Below, piece by piece: positions 33,365-44,582 of a stretch of 64,000 bases of DNA (position 1 is its first letter; each line of letters starts with the position of its first letter). The DNA lies in the NCBI RefSeq assembly GCF_019219825.1, contig NZ_JAHUXH010000016.1, positions 1 to 64,000 on the forward strand, written 5' to 3'. This DNA is from Streptomyces sp. TRM70350. GTDB lineage: Bacteria; Actinomycetota; Actinomycetes; Streptomycetales; Streptomycetaceae. A program made the translations under genes and the position numbers. The notes beneath the pieces were generated by a model. It had not been told where the DNA came from, ran no database searches, and saw nothing but the letters and a program-made list of their open reading frames with translations.

Positions 33365-33931
33365 ATGACGGTGATGCAGACCACGGCAGCAGCCACCGAG
33401 GAGTCCCCTGAGGAGGTCCACGCAGAGGCCCCCAACCGCACCGACATCTGCTCCGCCCCGCCCCGTCGGCACCCGCGCCCCGACGGGCAGGACCGCTACA
33501 CGATCAGTGAAGTCGTCGCCTTCACCGGCCTGTCGGCGCACACCCTGCGCTGGTACGAGCGGATCGGCCTGATGTCCCACATCGACCGCTCGCACACCGG
33601 CCAGCGCCGCTACACCAACCGCGACCTGGACTGGCTCGACCTCGTCGGCAAGCTCCGGCTGACCGGTATGCCGGTCGCCGACATGGTGCGGTACGCGGAG
33701 CTGGTGCGCGCGGGCGACGGCACCTTCGCGGAGCGCCGCGAGCTGCTGGAGACGACCCGCCAGGACGTCCTGGAGCGGATCGCCGAACTCCGGGACACGC
33801 TCGCCGTGCTCGACCGCAAGATCAGTTTCTACGCCGACGCCGGCCACGCGCACGCCTCGCACAAGAAATCGCGCGAGGGATCGCACGAGGGATCGCGCGA
33901 GGGATCGTACGAAGGGGAGAGGACCCGATGA
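33365..33931 (+). CDS. MerR-family regulator
   Basis: A 188-residue regulator. ATG 33365 has GGAG just upstream. After a 45-residue leader the HTH begins (YTISEVVAFTGLSAHTLRWY, ERIGLMSHIDRSHTGQRRY) and ends near residue 115, followed by the dimerisation helix (ELLETTRQDVLERIAELRDT). No Cys of metal-sensing MerRs is visible in the C-terminal part, so it belongs to the small-molecule type. The last 20 residues are an R-E-G-S repeat produced by a DNA tandem repeat. It overlaps the aldo/keto reductase start (ATGA), so the pair is one operon. Confidence 0.9.
   Translation: MTVMQTTAAATEESPEEVHAEAPNRTDICSAPPRRHPRPDGQDRYTISEVVAFTGLSAHTLRWYERIGLMSHIDRSHTGQRRYTNRDLDWLDLVGKLRLTGMPVADMVRYAELVRAGDGTFAERRELLETTRQDVLERIAELRDTLAVLDRKISFYADAGHAHASHKKSREGSHEGSREGSYEGERTR
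33871..33916 (+). repeat. 12-bp tandem repeat at the 3' end of the merR gene
   Basis: CGCGAGGGATCG and close variants recur about every 12 bases from 33871, encoding the C-terminal R/H-E-G-S units (REGSHEGSREGSYEGER). The repeat keeps frame and ends 12 bp before the reductase start. Likely length-variable between strains. Confidence 0.75.
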
Positions 33932-34944
33932 AGGACAGCACGATACCGACGGTACGGCTCGGCGACGGCGGACCCGAGGTCGGTGTGCAGGGCCTCGGCT
34001 GCATGGGCATGAGCTTCGCCTACGGCCCCTCCGACGCCGACGAGTCCCGGGCGACGCTGGAGCGGGCGCTGGAGCTGGGCGTCACCCTGTACGACACGGC
34101 GGACGCGTACGGCGCCGGTGAGAACGAGCGGTTCCTGTCGCCGTTCTTCACGGCGCACCGCGACGACGTCGTGATCGCCACCAAGTTCGCCCTGTCGATC
34201 CCGCCGGACGACCCGACCCGGCGGGTCATCCGCAACGACCCGCCCTACATCCGCCAGGCCGTCGAGGCGAGCCTGAGGCGCCTCGACGTCGACGTGATCG
34301 ACCTCTACTACATGCACCGCCGGGACGTGAACGTGCCGATCGAGGAGACGGTCGGCGTGATGTCCGAGCTGGTCCGCGAGGGCAAGGTCAAGTACCTGGG
34401 CCTGAGCGAGGTCACCGCCGACGAACTGCGCGCCGCGCACGCCGTACACCCCATCGCGGCCGTGCAGTCGGAGTGGTCCCTGTTCAGCCGGGACATCGAG
34501 GCGAAGGTCGTACCGGCCGCCCGCGAACTGGGCGTCGCCCTGGTCCCGTACTCCCCGCTCGGCCGCGGCTTCCTCACCGGTTCCTTCGTGAACGCCGAAC
34601 AGGACCTCACCGCCGACGACTTCCGCCGCCATCAGCCCCGCTTCACCGGCGCCAACGCCACGGCGAACGCGGCGCTCCTGGAGCCGATCCGGGCGGTGGC
34701 CGAAACCCACGGCGCCTCACTCGGCCAGATCGCCCTGGCCTGGGTCCAGCAGCAGGCGACCGTACACAACCTGCCGGTCGTCCCGATCCCGGGAACGCGC
34801 AAGCCCGCGAGGATCGAGGAGAACACGGCGGCGAGCCGGATCACGTTGACGCGGGAGGAACTCGCCCTGCTGGACCCTGTGGCCGCGAAGGTGGCAGGCA
34901 ACCGCTACGCAGACATGACGTTCACTTCCGCGGGCCGGGAGTAG
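33928..34944 (+). CDS. Aldo/keto reductase
   Basis: A 338-residue NADPH-dependent TIM-barrel reductase. The catalytic tetrad is Asp56 and Tyr61 (LYDTADAYGAGENE), Lys86 (VVIATKFAL) and His130 (DLYYMHRRD). The NADP site is near the C-terminus (PVVPIPGTRKPARIEENTAA). The sequence fits the AKR13-like bacterial group (VQGLGCMGMSFAYGP). ATG 33928 overlaps the merR stop, so expression is coupled to that regulator, which suggests induction by its carbonyl substrate or a related stress. The natural substrate is unknown. Confidence 0.93.
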   Translation: MKDSTIPTVRLGDGGPEVGVQGLGCMGMSFAYGPSDADESRATLERALELGVTLYDTADAYGAGENERFLSPFFTAHRDDVVIATKFALSIPPDDPTRRVIRNDPPYIRQAVEASLRRLDVDVIDLYYMHRRDVNVPIEETVGVMSELVREGKVKYLGLSEVTADELRAAHAVHPIAAVQSEWSLFSRDIEAKVVPAARELGVALVPYSPLGRGFLTGSFVNAEQDLTADDFRRHQPRFTGANATANAALLEPIRAVAETHGASLGQIALAWVQQQATVHNLPVVPIPGTRKPARIEENTAASRITLTREELALLDPVAAKVAGNRYADMTFTSAGRE

Positions 34945-34952
34945 ACGTCCCC

Positions 34953-35013
34953 AGGGGCGCGGGGCTGTATCGATGTGCGGCTCCGCCGCGTGGGCGCGAC
35001 CAGCCCCCACGAC
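34953..35013 (+). repeat. Dispersed repeat family 1, copy A
   Basis: About 60 bp beginning AGGGGCGCGGGGC, through GTATCGATGTGCGGCTCC, closely matches 49130-49187 in the same orientation. It contains the small dyad GCGGC-TCC-GCCGC. Elements of this type are very frequent in Streptomyces intergenic DNA. This copy lies exactly between two convergent genes. Confidence 0.85.
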
Positions 35014-35025
35014 CGGCACCCGACA

Positions 35026-35874
35026 TCAAAGCTCGGCCAACAACTCGGCCTTCTTCACAGAGAACTCCTCATCAGTGACCAACCCGGCCTGATGCAGCTC
35101 CCCGAGATGCCGAATCCGCTCCGCGATGTCCGCAGGATCCCTTCGCGGAGCGGCGGCAACGACAGCCCCCGCCGAACCCGCGGAGCGCACCGCCGCCAAC
35201 ACGGCCGCCGCGAACGGCAACGACTCATGCACGGGCCCGTACCCCAGCCCGAACACCACCGCCGCCGGATCCTGATCGGCCTGCGCCGGCTGCTCCCCGG
35301 CATCCCGCCGCAGCAGCCGCAGATGCCCCTCGAACACCTCCGGCGACCGCCACTCCACCCCGTTCAGATCCGCCACGGCGAACTTCTGGTCCCCGGCCTT
35401 CCACTTCGCCGACGACGCCCCCGTCCAGAACCACCGGAAGGACACGGACGTACCGTCGAAGGACGCCTTCCCGTCGTACGCCTTGAACGCCAACGGTGTC
35501 TCCGGGGCGTTCACCAGAAACCGCTCCGCCGGGCCGGACTCCGTCAGGTGCGCCCGCAGTTCGTCGGCGTAGTACTCCGCGAGAGCGTCCCGCTCGGCGG
35601 GCAGCACCAGCCGATAAGGATCGCTGCTCTCCTTCAGCTGCCCGGCCGCCGCCTCGATCAACGGATCCGCCCCCGGCCGCGGCTCCGCACGCAGGACGAC
35701 GGTCCCGCGCCGCCCGGGGGAGAGCGTCACCCCCTGCAACGCCGCCAGCGGCACCCGCCGCTCACCGAGCGCCTGGAAGAGCTTAGGTGTTCGAATCCCC
35801 CGTTCGTAGCGGATGAGCACGGAGTCGGACTCGAACTCCCAGGCGGCATGAAATCCGGCCAGTACGTCACCCAT
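35026..35874 (-). CDS. DUF4429 protein with C-terminal SHOCT domain
   Basis: A 282-residue cytoplasmic protein, taken from the Met of MGDVLAGFHAAWEFESDS. Two DUF4429 beta-rich repeats are seen (SVLIRYERGIRTPKLFQALG with VPLAALQGVTL, and SFDGTSVSFRWFWTG with FAVADLNGVEW). The last 35 residues form a SHOCT helix pair (IAERIRHLGELHQAGLVTDE). SHOCT often promotes oligomerisation. Streptomyces carry several such genes; function is unknown. It ends 12 bp from repeat copy A. Confidence 0.85.
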   Translation of the reverse strand: MGDVLAGFHAAWEFESDSVLIRYERGIRTPKLFQALGERRVPLAALQGVTLSPGRRGTVVLRAEPRPGADPLIEAAAGQLKESSDPYRLVLPAERDALAEYYADELRAHLTESGPAERFLVNAPETPLAFKAYDGKASFDGTSVSFRWFWTGASSAKWKAGDQKFAVADLNGVEWRSPEVFEGHLRLLRRDAGEQPAQADQDPAAVVFGLGYGPVHESLPFAAAVLAAVRSAGSAGAVVAAAPRRDPADIAERIRHLGELHQAGLVTDEEFSVKKAELLAEL

Positions 35875-35940
35875 GCGGCTCATCGTATGCGGCACGCGCT
35901 CTTTCGTCCCCTCCCTGCGCAGACCGCGGTTTCTGCGGCT

Positions 35941-37158
35941 CTACGCGCGTCCGGCCGTCGTCGTGCCGGACAAACCCGCCCGGCACATGCCCGCATCGTC
36001 GGCGCAGTCCACCGCGCGGTACGCGCCAACCCCGATCTCGGCGAAGTTGGCGAGGCTCTCCGTGCCCGGTTCGAAGTACCCGGCGTGTCCCCGTGCGCCG
36101 CGCGCCGACAGTACGCGCGCCCCGAACGCCGCGGACACGGGATCCGCGCCGTGCCCGAGCCCGCCGAACTCCATGTACGGCACGTCCTGGATCCAGTCGT
36201 CGGCGTCCCGCATCGCCCACACGCGCGCGGAGGTGCGCAGGTGGGCGGCCTTGGTGACCCGCATCCCGGGACTGCCGGCGACCGCTATGTCGGCCACCCG
36301 GCCGGGCAGCGTGTGCGCGGCGACCCCGCAGACGACGGAGCCGTAGCTGTGGCAGAAGAGTGAGACCGGCGCGTCTCCGGGCAGCGCGCGCACCAGCGCG
36401 TTCAGCCGCACGGCCCCGTCCTCGGCGCGCATCGCGGTGGCCGACTCCATGCCGAGGCCGTTGGGCGCGGTGTAGTCGGCCCAGGCGATCACGGCCGTGC
36501 GCGTCGAGGGGCGGGCGGTGCGCTCGGCGGCGTAGAGGGACTTCGCCATGCCGACCGGGGCGGTGTATCTGCGGTGGGTGCGCTGGAAGGTGAGCACGTC
36601 GGTGTCGACGCCGGGGACGACGACGGAGACCCGCTCGGCCCGGTCGAGGTCGCCGAACACCTCGGCGACCCGGCCCGCGCCGTCGGGGTCGAAGGCGAGG
36701 ATGTGCCGGTCCGCGCGCATCAGCGACTCGAAGCGGTGCATTCGGCGGCCCGCCTCCTGCTGCCCGGTGGGGTTGAGTCGACTGTCGCGCATGCGTTCGA
36801 GTTCGACCTTGCGGGCCTGGTCGAGGGCGATGCGGTTGGCCCGGTAGCGCAGCTGGACGGGGGCGCCGTTCATGTTGCCGACCGCGAGCGGATAGCGGCG
36901 GGCCAGGTGGTCGCGCTGCCCCTCGGTGAGCGAGGCGAAGAAGGCGGCGAGCCGGGCGGGTGCGGTGTCCGGGTCCGGCAGCCGGTGTCCGTCCAGGCGG
37001 CCGTGCTCCCAGGCGGAGAGGGAGGCCTGCAGCGGTGTGTCCGACCGGTGGTTGCGCAGCGCGGTCCAGCCGGTGGTCGCCAGCATCACGAACACCACGG
37101 CCAGCGCGAGCAGGGCGCGCCAGACGTTGAGTGAGGGAGAGGTGTCGAAGGAAGTCAC
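35941..37158 (-). CDS. Alpha/beta hydrolase (DUF1023) with N-terminal membrane anchor
   Basis: A 405-residue protein. Residues 13-33 form a hydrophobic anchor (WRALLALAVVFVMLATTGW), so the catalytic part faces the outside. The DUF1023 hydrolase core has VSVVVPGVDTDVLTF, the nucleophile elbow FCHSYGSVVCG (GxSxG-like, Ser in the HSY turn), IAVAGSPGM and a late His in GHAGYFEPG. Related proteins are annotated as secreted esterases or lipases; substrate unknown. It lies upstream of DUF4429 on the same strand with 66 bp between. Confidence 0.85.
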   Translation of the reverse strand: MTSFDTSPSLNVWRALLALAVVFVMLATTGWTALRNHRSDTPLQASLSAWEHGRLDGHRLPDPDTAPARLAAFFASLTEGQRDHLARRYPLAVGNMNGAPVQLRYRANRIALDQARKVELERMRDSRLNPTGQQEAGRRMHRFESLMRADRHILAFDPDGAGRVAEVFGDLDRAERVSVVVPGVDTDVLTFQRTHRRYTAPVGMAKSLYAAERTARPSTRTAVIAWADYTAPNGLGMESATAMRAEDGAVRLNALVRALPGDAPVSLFCHSYGSVVCGVAAHTLPGRVADIAVAGSPGMRVTKAAHLRTSARVWAMRDADDWIQDVPYMEFGGLGHGADPVSAAFGARVLSARGARGHAGYFEPGTESLANFAEIGVGAYRAVDCADDAGMCRAGLSGTTTAGRA

Positions 37159-37305
37159 TGGGAGGACACACTAGGAGAACGGGAGGGTCTCGCGTGAACC
37201 GTGTGTCGCGGATCACGTTTGAGGAAAGTCACCTGATCGCCACGCGGGGTGACCGCCCCCGCCCCCCTTTGTCGCGGCCCGTGCCGCTCGCCGCCGGTGC
37301 CCGGC

Positions 37306-37965
37306 TCAGTGCCTGCGCCAGTCGCCCGCCAGGACCGGGCCCACCTGATCGAGGTACGCGGCCGTCAACGTGCGCATCGCCTCCGCGCTGACATCCGGCC
37401 CCGTGCTCCACAGCCGTTCGGTGACCCGGATGACCCCGCCGAAGACCGCCACCGCCACCCGCGGCCGCGGATCGGCGTCCACGTCCAGGCCCTCCCGCTC
37501 GGCGATCAGCCGCGCCAGCTCCTCCTCCGTCTCCGCCGACCGGCGCAGATGTGCGGCGAGCAGGACGGGCGTCGACTCGATCACCCGGTACATCCGCAGA
37601 TACAGCTCGACCGGGACGACCGCCTCGATGACCTCGCTGATCCGGTCCCAGCCGTCCAGCACCGCCCGGCGCAGTGCCTCCATCGGCGGCTCGTGCGCGG
37701 GGCGGGCCCGCACCGCCGCCACGAAGCGCGCCACCGTCATCGCCTGCAGGGCGAGGGCGGCCTCCTCCTTGCCGGAGAAGTAGCGGAAGAAGGTGCGCTG
37801 CGAGACATCGACGGCCGCGGCGATCTCGTCGACGGTCGTGTGGTCGTAGCCGCGGGTGGTGAACAGCTCCACCGCCGCACGCAGCAGTGCGTCCCGGGTG
37901 CGCTGCTTCTTGCGTTCGCGCAGCCCCGGCCGCGGCCCTGTCCGTGTGGTGCCGACCGTTTCCAT
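37306..37965 (-). CDS. TetR-family transcriptional regulator
   Basis: A 219-residue repressor. The HTH is at about residues 17-65 (RKKQRTRDALLRAAVELFTT, then TTVDEIAAAVDVSQRTFFRY, FSGKEEAALAL). The ligand domain is of the MftR-like type. ATG 37965 follows GGAGAGG. It is divergent from the MFS exporter at 38082, 116 bp away, an arrangement in which the TetR usually represses the pump until it binds the pump's substrate. An inverted repeat in the spacer is a likely operator. Confidence 0.92.
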   Translation of the reverse strand: METVGTTRTGPRPGLRERKKQRTRDALLRAAVELFTTRGYDHTTVDEIAAAVDVSQRTFFRYFSGKEEAALALQAMTVARFVAAVRARPAHEPPMEALRRAVLDGWDRISEVIEAVVPVELYLRMYRVIESTPVLLAAHLRRSAETEEELARLIAEREGLDVDADPRPRVAVAVFGGVIRVTERLWSTGPDVSAEAMRTLTAAYLDQVGPVLAGDWRRH

Positions 37966-38018
37966 GGGGGGCCTCTCCTGCGAACTGTTCTACCTGCTCA
38001 GGCTATATGCGAGTGTCG

Positions 38019-38071
38019 TGACAGTTACCGACTTGTGAATTGGTTTGTCAACTGTCAGACGCTGTCATTAG
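38019..38071. promoter_or_regulatory. TetR/MFS intergenic operator-promoter region
   Basis: TGACAGTT at 38019-38026 and AACTGTCA at 38050-38057 form an 8-bp inverted repeat. ACTGTCA at 38051-38057 is repeated as GCTGTCA at 38061-38067. Together they make a TGTCA-rich block typical of TetR operators. TTGTCA at 38045-38050 may be a -35 box for the exporter; the start codon follows closely and lacks a clear ribosome site, so a leaderless transcript is possible. Confidence 0.5.
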
Positions 38072-38081
38072 CCTCGAACGC

Positions 38082-39701
38082 ATGACTAGTCAGACCACCA
38101 TCGACGCGACGGGGCCGGGGGACAAGGCACCAGCCGCCCCGTCGGACCCGACGCCGGTCAAGGGCCTGCGCGGCCATCCCTGGCTCACCCTCATCACCGT
38201 CGCCGTGGGCGTCATGATGGTGGCCCTCGACGGCACCATCGTGGCCATCGCCAACCCGGCCATCGCCACCGACCTGAAGGCCAGCTGGGCCGAGGTCCAG
38301 TGGATCACCAACGCCTACTTCCTCGCCCTCGCGGTCTGCCTGATCACCGCGGGCAAGCTCGGTGACCGCTTCGGCCACCGGCAGACCTTCCTGATCGGCG
38401 TGGTCGGCTTCGCCGCCGCGTCCGGGGCGATCGGCCTGTCCGACTCGATCGCCTCGGTCATCGTGTTCCGGGTCTTCCAGGGCCTGTTCGGCGCCCTGCT
38501 GATGCCGGCCGCGCTGGGCCTGCTGCGGGCCACCTTCCCGGCCGAGAAGCTCAACATGGCCATCGGCATCTGGGGCATGGTCATCGGTGCCTCCACCGCC
38601 GGTGGCCCGATCCTCGGCGGTGTGCTGGTCGAGCACGTCAACTGGCAGTCGGTGTTCTTCATCAACGTGCCGGTCGGCGTCCTCGCCCTCGTCCTGGGCG
38701 GGCTGATCCTCACCGACCACCGCGCGGAGAACGCCCCGCGCTCCTTCGACATCCTCGGCATCGCCCTGCTGTCGGCCGCGATGTTCTGCCTGGTCTGGGC
38801 GCTCATCAAGGCGCCCGAGTGGGGCTGGGGCGACGGCCGGACGTGGACCTTCATAGCCGCGTCGGTCGTGGGCTTCGTGCTCTTCGCGCTCTGGGAGAAG
38901 CGGGTCCGCGAGCCGCTGATCCCGCTGGCCCTGTTCCGCTCGATCCCGCTCTCGGCCGGTGTCGTCCTCATGGTCCTCATGGCCATCGCGTTCATGGGCG
39001 GCCTGTTCTTCGTGACGTTCTACTTGCAGAACGTGCACGGCATGAGCCCCATCGACGCGGGCCTGCATCTCCTGCCCCTCACCGGCATGATGATCGTCGG
39101 CTCGCCGCTCGCGGGCGCGATGATCACCAAGTTCGGCCCGCGGCTGCCGCTGGCCCTCGGCATGGGGTGCACCGCGCTCGCCATGTACGGCATGTCCACG
39201 CTGGAGAAAGGCACCGGCAGCGGCATCATGTCGCTCTGGTTCGCCCTGCTCGGCCTCGGCCTCGCGCCGGTCATGGTCGGCGCCACCGAGGTCATCGTCG
39301 GCAACGCGCCCATGGAGCTGTCCGGTGTGGCCGGTGGCCTGCAGCAGGCCGCCATGCAGATCGGCGGCAGCCTCGGTACGGCCGTGCTGGGCGCCGTGAT
39401 GGCCTCCAAGGTGGACGGCGACCTGGCGGGCAACTGGGCGGACGCGGGTCTTCCGCCGCTGACCCCGGAGCAGGAGGCGCAGGCCGCCGAGGCGGTGCAG
39501 CAGGGCGTCGCTCCGGTGCCGCAGGGCACGCCGGACGCCATCGCCGCGAAGATCACGGATGTCGCCCACGACACCTTCATCTCCGGCATGAGCCTGGCAT
39601 CGCTGGTCGCGGCCGGGGTCGCGGCGGTGGCGGTGCTGGTCGCCTTCCTGACCAAGCGCGGCGAGAACGCGGAGGCGGGCGCGGGGGCGGCGCACATCTA
39701 G
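38082..39701 (+). CDS. MFS drug exporter of the DHA2 (EmrB/QacA, 14-helix) type
   Basis: A 539-residue inner-membrane proton antiporter. TM1 contains the DHA2 signature VALDGTIVAIANPAI with its acidic residue, motif A is GKLGDRFGHRQ between TM2 and TM3, and motif C-like GASTAGGPILGGVLVE is in TM5. Fourteen hydrophobic segments are visible, and a large soluble loop before the last helix (TPEQEAQAAEAVQQGVAPVP) is typical. ATG 38082. Divergent from its probable TetR repressor. Substrate cannot be told; this family exports quaternary amines and antibiotics. Confidence 0.93.
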   Translation: MTSQTTIDATGPGDKAPAAPSDPTPVKGLRGHPWLTLITVAVGVMMVALDGTIVAIANPAIATDLKASWAEVQWITNAYFLALAVCLITAGKLGDRFGHRQTFLIGVVGFAAASGAIGLSDSIASVIVFRVFQGLFGALLMPAALGLLRATFPAEKLNMAIGIWGMVIGASTAGGPILGGVLVEHVNWQSVFFINVPVGVLALVLGGLILTDHRAENAPRSFDILGIALLSAAMFCLVWALIKAPEWGWGDGRTWTFIAASVVGFVLFALWEKRVREPLIPLALFRSIPLSAGVVLMVLMAIAFMGGLFFVTFYLQNVHGMSPIDAGLHLLPLTGMMIVGSPLAGAMITKFGPRLPLALGMGCTALAMYGMSTLEKGTGSGIMSLWFALLGLGLAPVMVGATEVIVGNAPMELSGVAGGLQQAAMQIGGSLGTAVLGAVMASKVDGDLAGNWADAGLPPLTPEQEAQAAEAVQQGVAPVPQGTPDAIAAKITDVAHDTFISGMSLASLVAAGVAAVAVLVAFLTKRGENAEAGAGAAHI

Positions 39702-40223
39702 CGACGTACCTCTAGTGACGTACATCCAACGGCGTACACCTGACGGGAACTCACCTATCAGGGTGACAGCCCCCAAGATCCCCCACATCCGGCACGCGCC
39801 GCAGGTCACAGTGGGTCAAGCCCTCCGCATGTACCTGTGGCAAGTTCGTACGACGACGAGGGCGGCCGGGGCCGCGGCGCGCTGCCGGAGGGGGGCGGCG
39901 CGCCGACAGGCCGTCGGGCATGGAACGAGCAGCGGGGGTACCCGTCACATCGACCCGAACCAACCGAGGGGTTCAGGGAGTTGACGAGCTGATGGCGGGC
40001 TTCGGACAAGGAACGCGCGGGTACCCCCGCTCACGTGGCCGGACGTGGTCACGGACCGGGCCGGATCGCGCGCAACTCGGGACCATCGGCGCCATCCGTG
40101 CGATCGCCGGTTTCCGTCCTGGGCATCATCCTCGGCCCATGGCCCTGACAGCCCTGACCCTCATCCGGCTGACGGGGGCGTCTTCCCCGGGCTACGGGTC
40201 GTTCTGAACCGGGGGGAGTGAGA

Positions 40224-40256
40224 GAGGGGCCTCCGACACCACGCCGGGGGCCCCTT
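40224..40256. terminator. Possible terminator hairpin
   Basis: GAGGGGCC at 40224-40231 pairs with GGCCCCTT at 40249-40256 (one G-T-type pair at the base). It lies in the convergent spacer far from both gene ends, so its role is uncertain. Confidence 0.35.
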
Positions 40257-40426
40257 CAGGTGGCTCGGGGCAGCTGACGTGGGCAGTGGTGGTCGTATAC
40301 CGCGTGGCTGCGACGCGTGGTGCTGCGGTGGGGGCAGCCCGCCGGGTAGTGGTGGCGGTGAAACCCGCGGGGCTGCGGCGCGTGGTGCCGGTAGCCCGCC
40401 CGGCAGCGGCCGTAAAGGCCGCGCAG

Positions 40427-40471
40427 CTGCGGGCAGTCGTGCCGCTGGGGCGGCACGGGTGGGCGCAGCGG
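40427..40471 (+). repeat. Dispersed repeat family 2, copy A
   Basis: These 45 bases are identical to the reverse complement of 63227-63271, and likeness continues for about 20 more bases to the right. The centre is an 8-bp dyad (CGTGCCGC, loop TGGG, GCGGCACG) that can form a hairpin. It lies between convergent genes. Confidence 0.9.
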
Positions 40472-40575
40472 CACCCCGCCGGCGCGGGCGAGCGCCCCGA
40501 CCTCCACGGCGCAACGCCGGTCACCCTTCGGCGCCGGTTGCGCAACTGACTTACAGCGCGACGCCGTCAACCGCT

Positions 40576-41343
40576 TTACCCGCGCTGCTCCTCACCCGGC
40601 CCCGGCACCATCCCCGCCCCCGCCCCCGACAACGCGGCCACCTGCGCCCGCAACGCCCGCACCTCCTCCGTCAGCGCCGCGATGGCCTCCGTCTGTCGCC
40701 GCTCCTCCGCGTCGTCCATCTCGAACCGCGCTATGAACCACGCGGCGATATTCGCGGTCACCACACCCAGCAAAGCGATCCCCGACAGCATCAAGCCCAC
40801 CGCCAGCAACCGCCCCACCCCGGTCGTCGGCGCATGATCCCCGTACCCCACGGTCGTCATCGTCGTGAACGACCACCACACCGCGTCACCCAGCGTCCGA
40901 ATGTTCCCGCCGGGCGCGTCCCGCTCCACCGACAGCACGGCCAGCGACCCGAACATCAGCAGCCCCACCACCGCACCGGCCACATACGTCGTCAGCCGTA
41001 TCTGCGAAGCCATCCGGGCCCGTCGCCCGACCAACAGCAGGGTCGACACCAGCCGCAGCAACCGCAGCGGCCGCAGCAACGGCAGCGCCACCGCACACAG
41101 GTCCACCCAGTTCCGCCGTACGAAATACCGCCGATCCGGCGCCAACCACAGCCGCACCGCATAGTCGGCCGCGAACGCCCCCCACACCACCCACTCCACG
41201 ACCACACAGGCCGCCGTCAGATTCCGCCCCGCCGAACTGTCCACTATCGGCACCGCGTAGGCGACGGCGAACACCACGGCCAGCACCAGCAGCGGCCGTT
41301 GGGTACGCCGCTCCCACCTCACCTGCGCCGATTGCTCCTTCAT
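40576..41343 (-). CDS. Six-helix potassium channel (voltage-gated-like fold)
   Basis: A 255-residue membrane protein. S1-S4-like helices occupy about 18-125 (with Arg-rich PLLRPLRLLRLVSTLLLVGR resembling S4), S5 about 128-150, and the pore has the selectivity filter TTMTTVGYGDHAP. S6 is GIALLGVVTANIAAWFIARF and a C-terminal coiled coil (RRQTEAIAALTEEVRALRAQ) probably tetramerises the channel. ATG 41343. Expected in the cytoplasmic membrane, conducting K+. It is isolated, convergent with the MFS spacer and upstream of nothing in its direction. Confidence 0.92.
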   Translation of the reverse strand: MKEQSAQVRWERRTQRPLLVLAVVFAVAYAVPIVDSSAGRNLTAACVVVEWVVWGAFAADYAVRLWLAPDRRYFVRRNWVDLCAVALPLLRPLRLLRLVSTLLLVGRRARMASQIRLTTYVAGAVVGLLMFGSLAVLSVERDAPGGNIRTLGDAVWWSFTTMTTVGYGDHAPTTGVGRLLAVGLMLSGIALLGVVTANIAAWFIARFEMDDAEERRQTEAIAALTEEVRALRAQVAALSGAGAGMVPGPGEEQRG

Positions 41344-41415
41344 GCCCGCATCGTAAGGAACGCGCGAGGGCGGCGAGGCCCAGGCCCCACCGCCCTCGCG
41401 TCCACCGGCGTACGG

Positions 41416-44163
<2,748 letters not shown>

Positions 44164-44582
44164 GCTGTTCCTTACCTGTCAGAGGGCCGATTATCGAGGG
44201 TTTTCGGTATGCCTGCACCGTTCCCCATCGTCTACCTCGGGGCCCCAAACGTCACCTCTACCGAGAGGTAACGAAGGTCCTTGGTCCGCTCATGGCGTAG
44301 AGGCATTCGAATCTCGTACCCACGGATGGTTCCCAAACGTACATACGGGGCAGATAGGTGTGGTGTACGTCACCATCGATCTCGACGGGCATGCCTGGAG
44401 TTGCGGCGACACGGCCCGGATCGTCACCGTTTCGGCGGTCTGAATCGCCGGGTACTTGCGCGATCCGCCCCGCCCGTGTGGACTACGGCCAATGCTTCGC
44501 GCACGCGCGTGGCTGAGATTTCCCCAAAGCTCCGAGTGAGCAGGGGATACCCCAATCCCAAGACATGATCAGGAGGCAACCC
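44164..44582. other. Divergent promoter region of aceE and the DUF3052 gene, 419 bp
   Basis: No frame here has coding character. It should hold promoters for both flanking genes. The only clear element is the 22-base inverted repeat at 44251-44272, closer to aceE. The right end contains an excellent ribosome site (AGGAGG at 44571-44576). Confidence 0.55.
44251..44272. promoter_or_regulatory. Palindromic operator candidate upstream of aceE
   Basis: GTCACCTCT (44251-44259) and AGAGGTAAC (44264-44272) form 9-bp arms with one mismatch around a 4-base centre. It lies about 88 bp upstream of the aceE start. The spacing fits a dimeric winged-helix repressor such as the GntR-type PdhR known from other bacteria, but no regulator gene is adjacent. 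Confidence 0.5.

Larger units (their letters stand above)
39702..40575. other. Gene-poor convergent spacer, 874 bp
   Basis: Located between the ends of the MFS and potassium-channel genes. Short open frames (for example plus strand 39920-40207) have no family likeness, no ribosome site and no normal codon bias. The right half (about 40280-40490) is built from imperfect GC-rich repeats (CGCGTGGTGCTGCGG, GCGCGTGGTGCCGGT) plus the 45-bp repeat of family 2, and a hairpin lies at 40224-40256. I see no gene here. Confidence 0.6.

Noticed and set aside
38055..39809. 584-codon minus-strand frame opposite the MFS gene
   Set aside because: His/Asp/Gly-rich antisense shadow of a confident exporter gene.
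39920..40207. 95-codon plus-strand frame in the MFS/channel spacer
   Set aside because: No family likeness, weak codon bias and no ribosome site.
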